A stretch of 11,202 bases of DNA from Deltaproteobacteria bacterium (GCA_002730365.1 PBZZ01000090.1:1-11202); one strand, 5' to 3'; numbered from the stretch's first letter, positions 1 to 6,603 are shown. The notes: a model not told the origin generated them from the letters alone. A program made the numbers and translations.

Positions 1-432
1 AGTTGCAAAAAATGCTGGAGCGCAGAGTGGTAAAAGGCCCCGAAACGCAACATGTGTCCAGTAGAGCCTTTCTCCCAGATCCAATGCCGCAGTGTCTTCT
101 TGCCCAAAGTGGAGAACTGACAGGAGAAGGAAAAGAGAGAGCAGCAGTTCTGGCCACTGGATCCAGCAGACGAGAACTAGCCCAAGCAGACCCAGATAAA
201 ACAATCCGAAACTAAATGGCCAAATCCGCCCTTGCATTGGTTCAAGCCAGGTACGGCCAACTTGATGATCCAAAGCGCCGTGCGGCAAGCCGAGCAGAGA
301 AATCAGCAGAAACAGAAAGCCCCAGTGCCATTCTTGCCAAGCAAACCACTCCTTCATACCTACCAACAAGAACAGTCCACCAAGTAAAAGAAAAAGTCGT
401 TGTTGTCCCCCACTCAGTTGAATATTTGGCAC
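1..432 (-). CDS. blh: Blh, beta-carotene 15,15'-dioxygenase (Brp/Blh family), N-terminal 144 codons, cut by window edge
   Basis: Multi-pass membrane enzyme that cleaves beta-carotene into two retinal molecules, the chromophore for the rhodopsin encoded nearby. Reading the minus strand gives an uninterrupted frame to the left edge. It contains the family hallmark GLPHGALDH (residues 48-56) at the end of a membrane helix and HFGQED (108-113). The two histidines, H51 and H108, are 57 residues apart, the same spacing I recall for the first two iron-ligand histidines (21 and 78) of the characterised marine Blh. Hydrophobic segments lie at about 12-25, 37-50, 73-90 and 95-107. The start is uncertain. 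A GTG at 432-430 lies only 3 bases past the crtY stop, with AGGG 10 bases upstream. An ATG at 357-355 (residue 26) would give an N-terminus more like known Blh proteins but has no well-spaced Shine-Dalgarno. It is the last visible gene of the crt operon; the C-terminal half, with the remaining histidines, is outside the window. Confidence 0.93.
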   Translation of the reverse strand, partial: MPNIQLSGGQQRLFLLLGGLFLLVGMKEWFAWQEWHWGFLFLLISLLGLPHGALDHQVGRTWLEPMQGRIWPFSFGLFYLGLLGLVLVCWIQWPELLLSLFLLLSVLHFGQEDTAALDLGERLYWTHVAFRGLLPLCAPAFFAT

Positions 433-435
433 TGA

Positions 436-1677
436 CTAGACACCCTGAATCTGAGTAGTTTCCATTTCTTTTTTCTGCGAAAAGTTTGGAAAAAGACTTT
501 GCTTGAGAAAGATTCCAGAGGGTAAACATGTGGTTACTTCCCACAGATCTTTCAGTGATGCGGTATCGGCGAGGAAGCGAACGAGCGCATCAGAGTTCGC
601 ATATCGAAACAACCGCCAAAATAATTCAGGACCTCGTTGTGGATTTTGCTGAAGGACTCTTAGAAAAGTAGAGTCCAATAAGCGAGATTGGGTACTGTAA
701 TAATCTGGGAAGTTGCCCCAGTCCCCATTTAATAATTGATCCGCAAGCCTTTGTGCCTGACGCTGAATTGCCAAAAACGCATAGCCAGTACTGGGACGAG
801 CTGCACCACCTGCCAAACCAAGGTGTCTAATCCTTCTTGTTGGCTGCGTGGTCGCTGGTAGAGTGGACATTGGCAGCACACCATACTCCTGTTCGACAAT
901 TTCGTAGTTCCCCACCTCTTTTTCTTGCAGATACCTTTGTAACTGTTCTCGATAGACGCTCTTCGGCAACACCTTTGGCCCAAACCAAGTACTCTCAACT
1001 AATGCTTCTGTTGGTGAGAAGGGCAGAAGATAGATGAACGGGATGCCCGGTAGAGCATTATCTGTTTCGTTGTCACTAACTCCTAGAATTTCCGTAGCAT
1101 CTTTTCTTCCTTCAAAGTCCATCAGAATGACTTGCTTTGTTTGAAAATAAGCTTGCTCTGTTTTTACTTTCCAGCCCATAAAATGCTGAAGCCAATGAAC
1201 ATCCGGATACCTTGCTCTCCTGTTCTGGTGATCCATCGGTCGTGTATCGATGACATACCGACCCACATGAGTCCCTTGATGGGTTTGAATACGGACAAGA
1301 TCTTCCTCCTCCTGAACAGTCCGAACTTGCTCTCCCAGTCTTAGGATTGTTTTTGAAGATGCGTAGACTGGTGCCAGAGCCAACTTGTAAAAGTGCTCTG
1401 CTCGCAGATACTGATACTGGTAAACACCTCGGCAGCGGACAACTTCTCCTGCATGATGAACGTTCCAGCCCGACCATCGGTAGGAAACTGCATTTTCAAA
1501 ACGGTGATTGAGCGTATTCCAGAAGCACCAAGTACGATCATTTGTGTACTCGCTCCGTTCTTCCAGCAACAAAATACTGAGCCGGCCCTCACCACGACCA
1601 ATCAGCTCATTCACCAGAGTTAGTCCAGCACAACCAGCCCCTAGTATGATTGCGTCCCAAACTTGCACTTTAGCCAA
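436..1677 (-). CDS. crtY: Lycopene beta-cyclase, CrtY type
   Basis: Cyclises both ends of lycopene to give beta-carotene, using a flavin-dependent non-redox mechanism at the membrane. Of 413 residues, the N-terminal dinucleotide-binding fold is WDAIILGAGCAGLTL (7-21). The CrtY signature NDRTWCFW is at 46-53, followed by YQYQYLRAEHF (87-97), QHFMGWKV (164-171), LMDFEG (185-190), IPFIYLLPFSPTEALVE (212-228) and the C-terminal GGAARPSTGYAF (290-301). Length is normal to slightly long for the family. The start is TTG at 1677, overlapping the crtIB stop by 8 bases; GTG at 1668, one base after that stop, is an equally plausible start and would shorten the protein by three residues. Neither has a strong Shine-Dalgarno, so translation is probably coupled to crtIB. 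The TAG stop is followed in the same frame by one codon and then the possible GTG start of blh. Confidence 0.96.
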   Translation of the reverse strand: MAKVQVWDAIILGAGCAGLTLVNELIGRGEGRLSILLLEERSEYTNDRTWCFWNTLNHRFENAVSYRWSGWNVHHAGEVVRCRGVYQYQYLRAEHFYKLALAPVYASSKTILRLGEQVRTVQEEEDLVRIQTHQGTHVGRYVIDTRPMDHQNRRARYPDVHWLQHFMGWKVKTEQAYFQTKQVILMDFEGRKDATEILGVSDNETDNALPGIPFIYLLPFSPTEALVESTWFGPKVLPKSVYREQLQRYLQEKEVGNYEIVEQEYGVLPMSTLPATTQPTRRIRHLGLAGGAARPSTGYAFLAIQRQAQRLADQLLNGDWGNFPDYYSTQSRLLDSTFLRVLQQNPQRGPELFWRLFRYANSDALVRFLADTASLKDLWEVTTCLPSGIFLKQSLFPNFSQKKEMETTQIQGV

Positions 1678-4120
1678 CCCGTATATATTTCAGGTGCTGG
1701 TGTAATTGTGGTTCATGTTGCTGAGGTTTCCCTACTGGCCAGGTTTGGGGATCGAAAAGAAATTCAAACAAACTTGTCATGGTTAGTCTGCACTTACGAG
1801 ATACAGAAACACGGGCTCGCCTCTCCCAAATAATCCTAGGTTCAGGGTAAATTTCATCCCCAATAGCACGATAGAGCGCCCGTGCTGTGAGAATTCCCAA
1901 GCGTACCCGCATGGGCAAGTAGCGCATGCCTTGGTACCCACTGCGATAATACAACTCTGCAAGATCAAGCAAGCGCTCCACGGCTTTTTCAACTGCTTGA
2001 CGGGCTTCTTGATCTCCCTGAACTAGCTGCACCGCGGATACTGAATTCTCTCCAAGCCATTGCTGAGGTAAGTAGAGGCGATCACGTTGGGCATCTTCAT
2101 GGACATCACGAGCAATATTGGTCAATTGCATGGCAATTCCTAGGTCAGTCGCAAACGCCAATGCATGAGGGTTGCGGCAGCCCAACACTTGAGCCATCAT
2201 TAAACCAACTGTTCCAGCAACTCGGTAGGCATAGCAAAGGAGTTCTTCCTTTGTTTGCAGGCAGACTTCACCCAAGTCAGAAACTACCCCTTCAATCAAG
2301 TCTTCTACCCAACACTGTTCCAACTGTTGATCTGCCATCAGTTTGCGAAACGCTTGGTTCAAAGACTGTTTAGGCTTGTCACTCCAGAGGTCCTGACACA
2401 GTTGATCCAGTCGAGTTTTAGCTTCTCTGGAGTCACTTGCTTCGTCTACCAAATCATCTACATGCCGGCAAAAGGCGTACAGTAAGGAGGCGTCATTAAA
2501 CTGTGATTGGGGTAACAGCCGACCAGCCCAGTGAAAGCTTTTCCCATGATAAGCCAATACCGCTGCATGAGTTTGTGTCTCAGATTTCATGCAGGATGAC
2601 GATATATTTTTCAGGGTCCTGTGCGGAGTCGTTTTATTGGATACGGAGGGGATCAATTGATCCAAAACCTTCGCAGAACTCAATACTCCCGGCATTCCCA
2701 CCCCAGGGTGAGTTCCGGCTCCCACAAAGTAGAGGCCATCTACTTCTTCTGACTTGTTGTGAAAACGGAAATTGGCAGATTGGGTAAACAGTGGCTGGAT
2801 CGAAAATCCAGTACCATGGCGGGTCAGGAGTTCTTGCTCAAAGTAGTCGGGAGTTACAAAAAAATCCTCTGTGATGCATTCGCTCAAGCCAGGCAGAAGA
2901 GTACGCTCCAGCTCTTTGACGACGGCATCTCGATAACGTGGTCCGACTTCCACCCAGTTGATTCCACTCAGGTTATTTGGAACGGGAGAGAGCACATAAA
3001 AAGTATCACAATCAGCTGGAGCCATTGTTGGATCCGTTGCTGTCGGACGATGCAGGTACAGGCTCATGTCTTCCGCAAGATGCTTCTTATCAAATATGTC
3101 AGCCAACAGCTCCTTGTAGCGAGGCCCCATCGTAATTGTGTGATGAGCAACCTCTGGATACTGACGAGTTGTCCCAAAATAAAGAACAAAGAGCCCCATT
3201 GAGTAGCGTAACTGACTAAGACGCCAATTTGACCAACGCTTGCGCTGAGGAAAATCAAGCAGATGTTGGTAAACAAAGGGAGGGTCCGCATTACAAACTA
3301 CTAAATCTGCTGATAATGGTTTCTCACTGTTATCAAGTTCTACTCCGGTTACCCTTCGTTGTTGGGTAATGATCTTGGTGACAGTAACATTCGTTTTAAT
3401 TTGAACACCTTCTTCTCGCAGCAATTTCTCGAATCCTGCCACAATGGCGCCTGTACCGCCCATCGCGAAGTGCACACCCCATTTGCGTTCAAGATAGTGG
3501 ATCAGCGAATAAATTGAGGTTGTGGTGAAGGGATTTCCACCTACGAGGAGGGGCTGAATACTGAAAGCTTGGCGTAGGCGTTCGTCTTTCAGGTGGGCTG
3601 AAACCATCCGATAAACCGAACGATAACTGCGCAGTTTCAGTAGCGCAGGAACCTGACGGAGCATCGTTGTCCATCGATGGAATGGAATGTGAGCCAGTTC
3701 ACTGAAACCCTTATCGAAAATTTGTCGTGACTCCTGGACAAGATTCAAGTATCCATCACGATCTTCAGGAGAGAGTCTTCCAATCTCATCCAGAGTCCCC
3801 TCGATGGTCCCTCCATAATCGAAGGTCTCTCCATCATTAAACCGGAAGCGGTACCAGGGTTCTACTGGAACAATTTTCAAGTAATCTTCTAAGTTCCGGT
3901 TGAAGAGTGCAAAGAGTTCGTCAAGTAGAAATGGTGCTGTTACGACGGTTGGTCCGGCATCATAGACAAAGCCGTTTCGGCGAAAGACTCGTGCTCTTCC
4001 ACCAAGATCTGGCTGACGCTCAACAATTGTGACCTCATACCCCTTAGCTCGCAGACGAAGGGATGCGGCCAGGCCTCCAAAACCAGAGCCAATTACCAGG
4101 GCTGTGGGCGATGTTGTCAT
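1670..4120 (-). CDS. crtI-crtB: Fused phytoene desaturase-phytoene synthase (CrtI-CrtB bifunctional protein)
   Basis: One continuous 816-residue frame carries two carotenoid enzymes that are usually separate. Residues 1-490 are a CrtI-type desaturase (phytoene to lycopene). It has the FAD-binding GSGFGGLAAS (11-20), GRARVFRRNGFVYDAGPTVV (41-60), and the C-terminal flavin motif GAGTHPGVGMPGVLSSAK (467-484). A polar linker (about 491-512) leads to a CrtB-type synthase (two GGPP to phytoene) at about 513-790. The first Asp motif there is CRHVDDLVDE (551-560), and the second is NIARDVHEDAQRDRLYLP (668-685), with D672, D676 and D680 in place. Order is therefore reversed relative to the reaction sequence. 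An in-frame ATG at codon 511 (2590-2588) sits where a free CrtB would begin but has no Shine-Dalgarno, so a true fusion is favoured. The start overlaps the crtE stop as ATGA. All catalytic motifs look intact in both halves. Confidence 0.96.
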   Translation of the reverse strand: MTTSPTALVIGSGFGGLAASLRLRAKGYEVTIVERQPDLGGRARVFRRNGFVYDAGPTVVTAPFLLDELFALFNRNLEDYLKIVPVEPWYRFRFNDGETFDYGGTIEGTLDEIGRLSPEDRDGYLNLVQESRQIFDKGFSELAHIPFHRWTTMLRQVPALLKLRSYRSVYRMVSAHLKDERLRQAFSIQPLLVGGNPFTTTSIYSLIHYLERKWGVHFAMGGTGAIVAGFEKLLREEGVQIKTNVTVTKIITQQRRVTGVELDNSEKPLSADLVVCNADPPFVYQHLLDFPQRKRWSNWRLSQLRYSMGLFVLYFGTTRQYPEVAHHTITMGPRYKELLADIFDKKHLAEDMSLYLHRPTATDPTMAPADCDTFYVLSPVPNNLSGINWVEVGPRYRDAVVKELERTLLPGLSECITEDFFVTPDYFEQELLTRHGTGFSIQPLFTQSANFRFHNKSEEVDGLYFVGAGTHPGVGMPGVLSSAKVLDQLIPSVSNKTTPHRTLKNISSSCMKSETQTHAAVLAYHGKSFHWAGRLLPQSQFNDASLLYAFCRHVDDLVDEASDSREAKTRLDQLCQDLWSDKPKQSLNQAFRKLMADQQLEQCWVEDLIEGVVSDLGEVCLQTKEELLCYAYRVAGTVGLMMAQVLGCRNPHALAFATDLGIAMQLTNIARDVHEDAQRDRLYLPQQWLGENSVSAVQLVQGDQEARQAVEKAVERLLDLAELYYRSGYQGMRYLPMRVRLGILTARALYRAIGDEIYPEPRIIWERRARVSVSRKCRLTMTSLFEFLFDPQTWPVGKPQQHEPQLHQHLKYIRVG

Positions 4121-5238
4121 GCCAACAGCTCCAGTTCTGGCTGAAAGCGCTTTTCTAATTGAGAGATGACCAGCAACATGAATGAACTGAGGGGATCTGG
4201 TAGTTCAGCGGCTTCTTGGCGGCAGTTTGCAAGCGTCTCTGTAAGGTATTGAAAGCTTGCTTCTAGAACCTGTGTATTGACTAGTGCGTTGACCCAGTAG
4301 GCCAACTGCTGAGGATCATGACGACAATTTTCATCCTTGAAGAAAATTTCGAATTGTTCCCTCACTTTTGGTGAAGATTGCTGCCAAAATTGTAAAATTA
4401 CCGCACTGACTCTACCTTCCCGCAGATCTGAACCAGGGAGATCACGACCTTTGTTCAAAGCGCACAAATCAATGATATCGTCATGAATCTGGTAGGCAAC
4501 TCCAAATCGGCCAAAAATTTGACTCACACAGCCACATTCACTTTCTTGGACACCCGAAAGGATTAGGGTGGCCTCTACCGGGAAGGAAAGCAGAGAACCT
4601 GTTTTGCAAAGTGCGATGCGCTCGTAAGTTCGTAGCGGAAGAGTCAAATCGCTTTGGTGCTCCAACTCGTCTGACTGTCCTTGAATCAGCATAGCGATCT
4701 TTTCACCAAGCAGACCGATCAATCTTGGACCACGGTAGTGCTGCATGCCTAGGATGCCGAGCATTTCGTAAGCTTTGCTCAGGAGCAAATCTCCTAAAAG
4801 AAGCGCATTGTTGGATCCATATCGTTTCCAAACTGTTGTGCGATTTCTTCGCGTTTCGTCTTGATCCTGAATATCGTCATGGACTAGCGATGCATTATGA
4901 ATGAATTCCGTTACACACGCTAACTGAAGCGCTGTCTTCTCATCTAAGCGATGCAGGTGTGCCGCTGCTAGGGCTAGCTGTGCTCTAAAGAGTTTGCCTT
5001 CTGTCATTAAATGATAATCAGCACTGTCTTGTAGGACTCCATTCTGCCGCAAGAAAGACTTCATTTCTGCTGGTACATCTTCAATTCTTTGCGCTGCCCA
5101 GTTTAAAGAATTCATACATTTCTTTTCTGAAATAAATTCTCTTGCTACTTGTTTAGTATGGCTCAGATGCAAAGAAAGATATCGCTCTCCCAATACTTTA
5201 AAGGGATTATCATAAATAGCATTTGCACTCATTTCCAT
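4117..5238 (-). CDS. crtE: Geranylgeranyl diphosphate synthase (trans-isoprenyl diphosphate synthase), first gene of the crt operon
   Basis: Condenses isopentenyl diphosphate with allylic diphosphates to make the C20 precursor for phytoene. The 373-residue protein has GKLFRAQL (81-88; the substrate-binding G-K-x-x-R is kept). The first Asp-rich motif is HDDIQDQDETRRN (120-132) and the second is YQIHDDIIDL (249-258), followed by GSDLREGRVSA (269-279). About 40 residues precede the usual family start, making it longer than typical bacterial CrtE. The first Asp motif has no insertion, and Ala116/Ser117 occupy positions -5 and -4. By the chain-length rule this resembles octaprenyl-type synthases, so product length is less certain than the family; the operon argues for GGPP. 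The ATG at 5238 has GGAGG 4 bases upstream; the ATG two codons later (5232) has the better 10-base spacing. Either may be used. Confidence 0.92.
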   Translation of the reverse strand: MEMSANAIYDNPFKVLGERYLSLHLSHTKQVAREFISEKKCMNSLNWAAQRIEDVPAEMKSFLRQNGVLQDSADYHLMTEGKLFRAQLALAAAHLHRLDEKTALQLACVTEFIHNASLVHDDIQDQDETRRNRTTVWKRYGSNNALLLGDLLLSKAYEMLGILGMQHYRGPRLIGLLGEKIAMLIQGQSDELEHQSDLTLPLRTYERIALCKTGSLLSFPVEATLILSGVQESECGCVSQIFGRFGVAYQIHDDIIDLCALNKGRDLPGSDLREGRVSAVILQFWQQSSPKVREQFEIFFKDENCRHDPQQLAYWVNALVNTQVLEASFQYLTETLANCRQEAAELPDPLSSFMLLVISQLEKRFQPELELLA

Positions 5239-5242
5239 GAAT

Positions 5243-5247
5243 CCTCC
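5243..5247 (-). promoter_or_regulatory. Shine-Dalgarno of crtE (GGAGG)
   Basis: A perfect GGAGG on the minus strand. It lies 4 bases before the ATG at 5238 and 10 bases before the in-frame ATG at 5232, so the second start may be the main one. It is much stronger than anything before crtIB, crtY or blh, which fits translational coupling within the operon. Confidence 0.75.
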
Positions 5248-5251
5248 GTAT

Positions 5252-5289
5252 GCAGATTGGATGAAGGACCAACACTCTGCAATGAGTGT
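5252..5289 (-). promoter_or_regulatory. Overlapping inverted repeats in the crtE leader or promoter
   Basis: Two dyads overlap here. ACACTC (5272-5277) and GAGTGT (5284-5289) form a perfect 6-bp inverted repeat with a 6-base spacer, the size of a repressor or activator half-site pair. GCAGA-TTGG (5252-5260) can also pair with CCAA (5269-5272) and TCTGC (5276-5280), with a 3-base bulge, as a leader hairpin just upstream of the crtE Shine-Dalgarno. The two structures share bases and would exclude each other. Function is inferred only from position; the repeats are short enough that chance is possible. Confidence 0.35.
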
Positions 5290-5484
5290 GCTTAGCCAAA
5301 GTAATCATTAAAATGCTGATAATATTATTTAAAAATTAAATTTAAATTTACGTGAGAAAAATAAGGCGAGTTCGACTAAAAATTTCTCATGAAATTATAA
5401 ATTACTATTTACATCACAGAAATAATTTTGCGAATTTAAATAATCAAATACTTTTTGCTAATCCGTTCAAAGTAGAAAAATGAA

Positions 5485-5520
5485 AAATTTAGATTGAAAA
5501 TCAATTTTCAATCTAAATTT
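5485..5520. repeat. Perfect 16-bp inverted repeat with 4-base loop
   Basis: The left arm AAATTTAGATTGAAAA (5485-5500) is exactly complementary to the right arm TTTTCAATCTAAATTT (5505-5520), with loop TCAA. Past one mismatch (5484/5521) three more pairs extend it to 5481-5524. The arms are not simple A/T runs: each carries the block AGATTG/CAATCT, so the match is not just low complexity. It sits near the middle of the divergent region, away from either start codon. It could be an operator dyad for a regulator controlling both sides, a cruciform, or a terminator-like stem. No gene converges here, so a terminator role is hard to justify. Confidence 0.85.
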
Positions 5521-5618
5521 ATCATTAAACAATTAAAAAAACTTACTTTTATCATAAAAATTAAAAATTATTTCTTAAATTATTTTTTCAAATAAATTTT
5601 TCAAAATTGGTCTGCTTT

Positions 5619-5646
5619 TTGTCGTTCGGCCCTTTGTTCTTAATCT
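5619..5646 (+). promoter_or_regulatory. Weak sigma70-like promoter candidate for the rhodopsin gene
   Basis: TTGTCG (5619-5624) and TAATCT (5641-5646) are 16 bases apart and would start transcription near 5652, giving a leader of about 110 bases that contains both hairpins before the rhodopsin start. Matches to consensus are partial (about 4 of 6 and 3 of 6), so this is only a candidate. Confidence 0.25.
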
Positions 5647-5660
5647 ACGGATGAGAGCAG

Positions 5661-5696
5661 GTCGACAAGCCAAAGGAACCCATTGGTTACGTCGAC
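5661..5696 (+). promoter_or_regulatory. Stem-loop in the rhodopsin leader (GTCGAC-flanked)
   Basis: GTCGAC at 5661-5666 pairs with GTCGAC at 5691-5696. After a small internal loop (A opposite AC), AGCCAA (5668-5673) pairs with TTGGTT (5683-5688) with one G-U pair, closing a 9-base loop AGGAACCCA. The stem lies 66 to 101 bases before the rhodopsin ATG. A role in mRNA stability or control is inferred from position only. Confidence 0.5.
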
Positions 5697-5710
5697 TTTC
5701 TAATGAGGCG

Positions 5711-5729
5711 AGAAGGCTACTTGCCTTCT
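5711..5729 (+). promoter_or_regulatory. Perfect 7-bp hairpin followed by T-rich stretch in the rhodopsin leader
   Basis: AGAAGGC (5711-5717), loop TACTT, then GCCTTCT (5723-5729), followed by TATTTGATTTT. The shape resembles a weak intrinsic terminator or attenuator about 33 bases before the rhodopsin start codon and just upstream of its Shine-Dalgarno. The T tract is interrupted, so strong termination is unlikely; a stability or attenuation role is possible. Confidence 0.5.
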
Positions 5730-5752
5730 TATTTGATTTTAACTCCTATCAA

Positions 5753-5757
5753 AGGAG
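5753..5757 (+). promoter_or_regulatory. Shine-Dalgarno of the rhodopsin gene (AGGAG), decides the start at 5763
   Basis: AAAGGAG ends 5 bases before the ATG at 5763. An upstream in-frame ATG at 5703 would add 20 residues but has no Shine-Dalgarno, adds a sequence that is not signal-peptide-like and would run through the hairpin, so 5763 is preferred. Confidence 0.85.
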
Positions 5758-5762
5758 AATCC

Positions 5763-6542
5763 ATGCCAGAGTTGAGTGCAGATCAGTTTTCCCTGATCTA
5801 TAATATGTTGTCTCTGACAATTGCGGCAATGTTCGGCACTTTCGCATTTTTCGTTCTTGCTAAAGAGAACATCGCTGTCAAATACAAGCCGGCCATCGTC
5901 TGTTCGAGTCTGGTGGTACTCATCGCGGGCTATCACTACTTCCGAATTTTCCAAAGTTGGGACGACGCATACGCGATAAGTGAGAGCGGAATGTATGTGG
6001 CAACAGGAGTACCGTTTAACGACGCCTACCGTTACGTGGACTGGTTGTTGACAGTACCACTGTTGTTAGTAGAACTGATTGTTCTTTTATCATTGACTCG
6101 TGAAAGAATGCAGGATGTCTTAACCAGATTGGTTATTGCTTCTGTACTCATGATCGCTTTGGGCTACCCAGGCGAGGTGTCAGACAACACCGGAACACAG
6201 GCGCTTTTCTTTGTACTTGCGATGATACCATTTGTGTACATTCTCAGAGTGCTTTGGAAAGAGTTGGCAGCTGAAATTGCAGAAGAGGACGGTAAAGTGA
6301 AGGAATTAATCGAGCAGACCCGAATGCTCTTAATGATTTCATGGCTGTTCTACCCCGTTGCCTACATTTTCAATCTTGCAGGTGGAACTGCAGAAGCTGA
6401 AATAGGTGTACAGGTCGGGTATACCATTGCTGATATCGTTAGCAAATGTGTCTACGGAGTGATGGTCTACTTCATTGCACGTGAGAAAACTATGCTTGAT
6501 AGTGCACCAGCTTCAGCAAAAGCTGCTGCTGCAAAAGCATAA
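5763..6542 (+). CDS. Light-driven proton pump, xanthorhodopsin-like microbial rhodopsin
   Basis: Seven-helix retinal protein of 259 residues in the inner membrane that would pump protons outward in light. In helix C, RYVDWLLTVPLLLVEL (90-105) gives the counterion/acceptor D93, T97, a Leu at the colour-tuning position (101, green-type) and the carboxylate donor E104. H58 in AGYHYFR (55-61) is the usual partner of the counterion. K228 in ADIVSKCVYG (223-232) is the retinal Schiff-base lysine. The start MPELSADQFSLIYNM, AGYHYFR, GYPGEVS (134-140) and VGYTIADI (218-225) strongly resemble Salinibacter xanthorhodopsin as I remember it. The residue aligned with its antenna-binding Gly156 appears to be F150, which would block the carotenoid window. 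The tail is Ala/Lys-rich (247-259). It is transcribed away from the retinal-biosynthesis operon, with a strong Shine-Dalgarno in front and hairpins behind. Confidence 0.97.
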   Translation: MPELSADQFSLIYNMLSLTIAAMFGTFAFFVLAKENIAVKYKPAIVCSSLVVLIAGYHYFRIFQSWDDAYAISESGMYVATGVPFNDAYRYVDWLLTVPLLLVELIVLLSLTRERMQDVLTRLVIASVLMIALGYPGEVSDNTGTQALFFVLAMIPFVYILRVLWKELAAEIAEEDGKVKELIEQTRMLLMISWLFYPVAYIFNLAGGTAEAEIGVQVGYTIADIVSKCVYGVMVYFIAREKTMLDSAPASAKAAAAKA

Positions 6543-6553
6543 TCGAGCACTTC

Positions 6554-6590
6554 AAGATTAAGACTAATTTATCGACTTAGTCTTGATCTT
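6554..6590 (+). terminator. Probable intrinsic terminator of the rhodopsin gene
   Basis: Starting 11 bases after the rhodopsin stop, AAGATTAAGACTAA (6554-6567) pairs with TTAGTCTTGATCTT (6577-6590) over 14 positions with one G-U pair and a 9-base loop. The U tract is short (TTTGTT), so it may also act as a 3' stabilising stem. It suggests the rhodopsin mRNA is largely monocistronic. Confidence 0.65.
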
Positions 6591-6603
6591 TGTTCACAAG
6601 TTA

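Larger units (their letters stand above)
5239..5762. other. Divergent intergenic region between the crt operon and the rhodopsin gene
   Basis: This 524-base gap must hold the promoters for both the leftward crt operon and the rightward rhodopsin gene. From about 5300 to 5600 it is extremely AT-rich, with many A and T runs and no open frame I can support. From about 5610 the base composition returns to that of the neighbouring genes. I see a 16-bp inverted repeat (5485-5520), leader dyads on the crtE side, two hairpins on the rhodopsin side and one weak promoter candidate. I cannot assign the crtE promoter confidently because the AT-rich stretch gives many poor -10-like matches. Confidence 0.8.

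Noticed and set aside
408..425. 15-base match CCCCCACTCAGTTGA shared with the right edge (around 11180-11195)
   Set aside because: Both copies fall inside unrelated coding frames on the minus strand (each encoding QLSGG) with diverging flanks; most likely chance, with no sign of an insertion or attachment site.
242..544. A 100-codon minus-strand frame spanning the end of crtY and the start of blh
   Set aside because: It is out of phase with both crtY and blh, whose family motifs fix the real frames.
2588..2590. Separate crtB start at codon 511 of the fusion
   Set aside because: The frame is continuous and there is no Shine-Dalgarno before this ATG, so a separate gene call is not supported.
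2759..3202. A 147-codon plus-strand frame opposite crtI
   Set aside because: It lies wholly antisense to the strongly conserved CrtI region, with no family motif or ribosome site; it is a shadow of coding bias.
5703..5762. Upstream in-frame ATG that would extend the rhodopsin by 20 residues
   Set aside because: It has no Shine-Dalgarno, the extension is not signal-peptide-like, and the ATG at 5763 has AGGAG at ideal spacing and matches the xanthorhodopsin N-terminus.
5651..5803. A 50-codon arginine-rich frame overlapping the rhodopsin start
   Set aside because: No ribosome site and no recognisable family; the sequence is better explained by leader stems and the rhodopsin start. Kept only as a remark in the leader finding.
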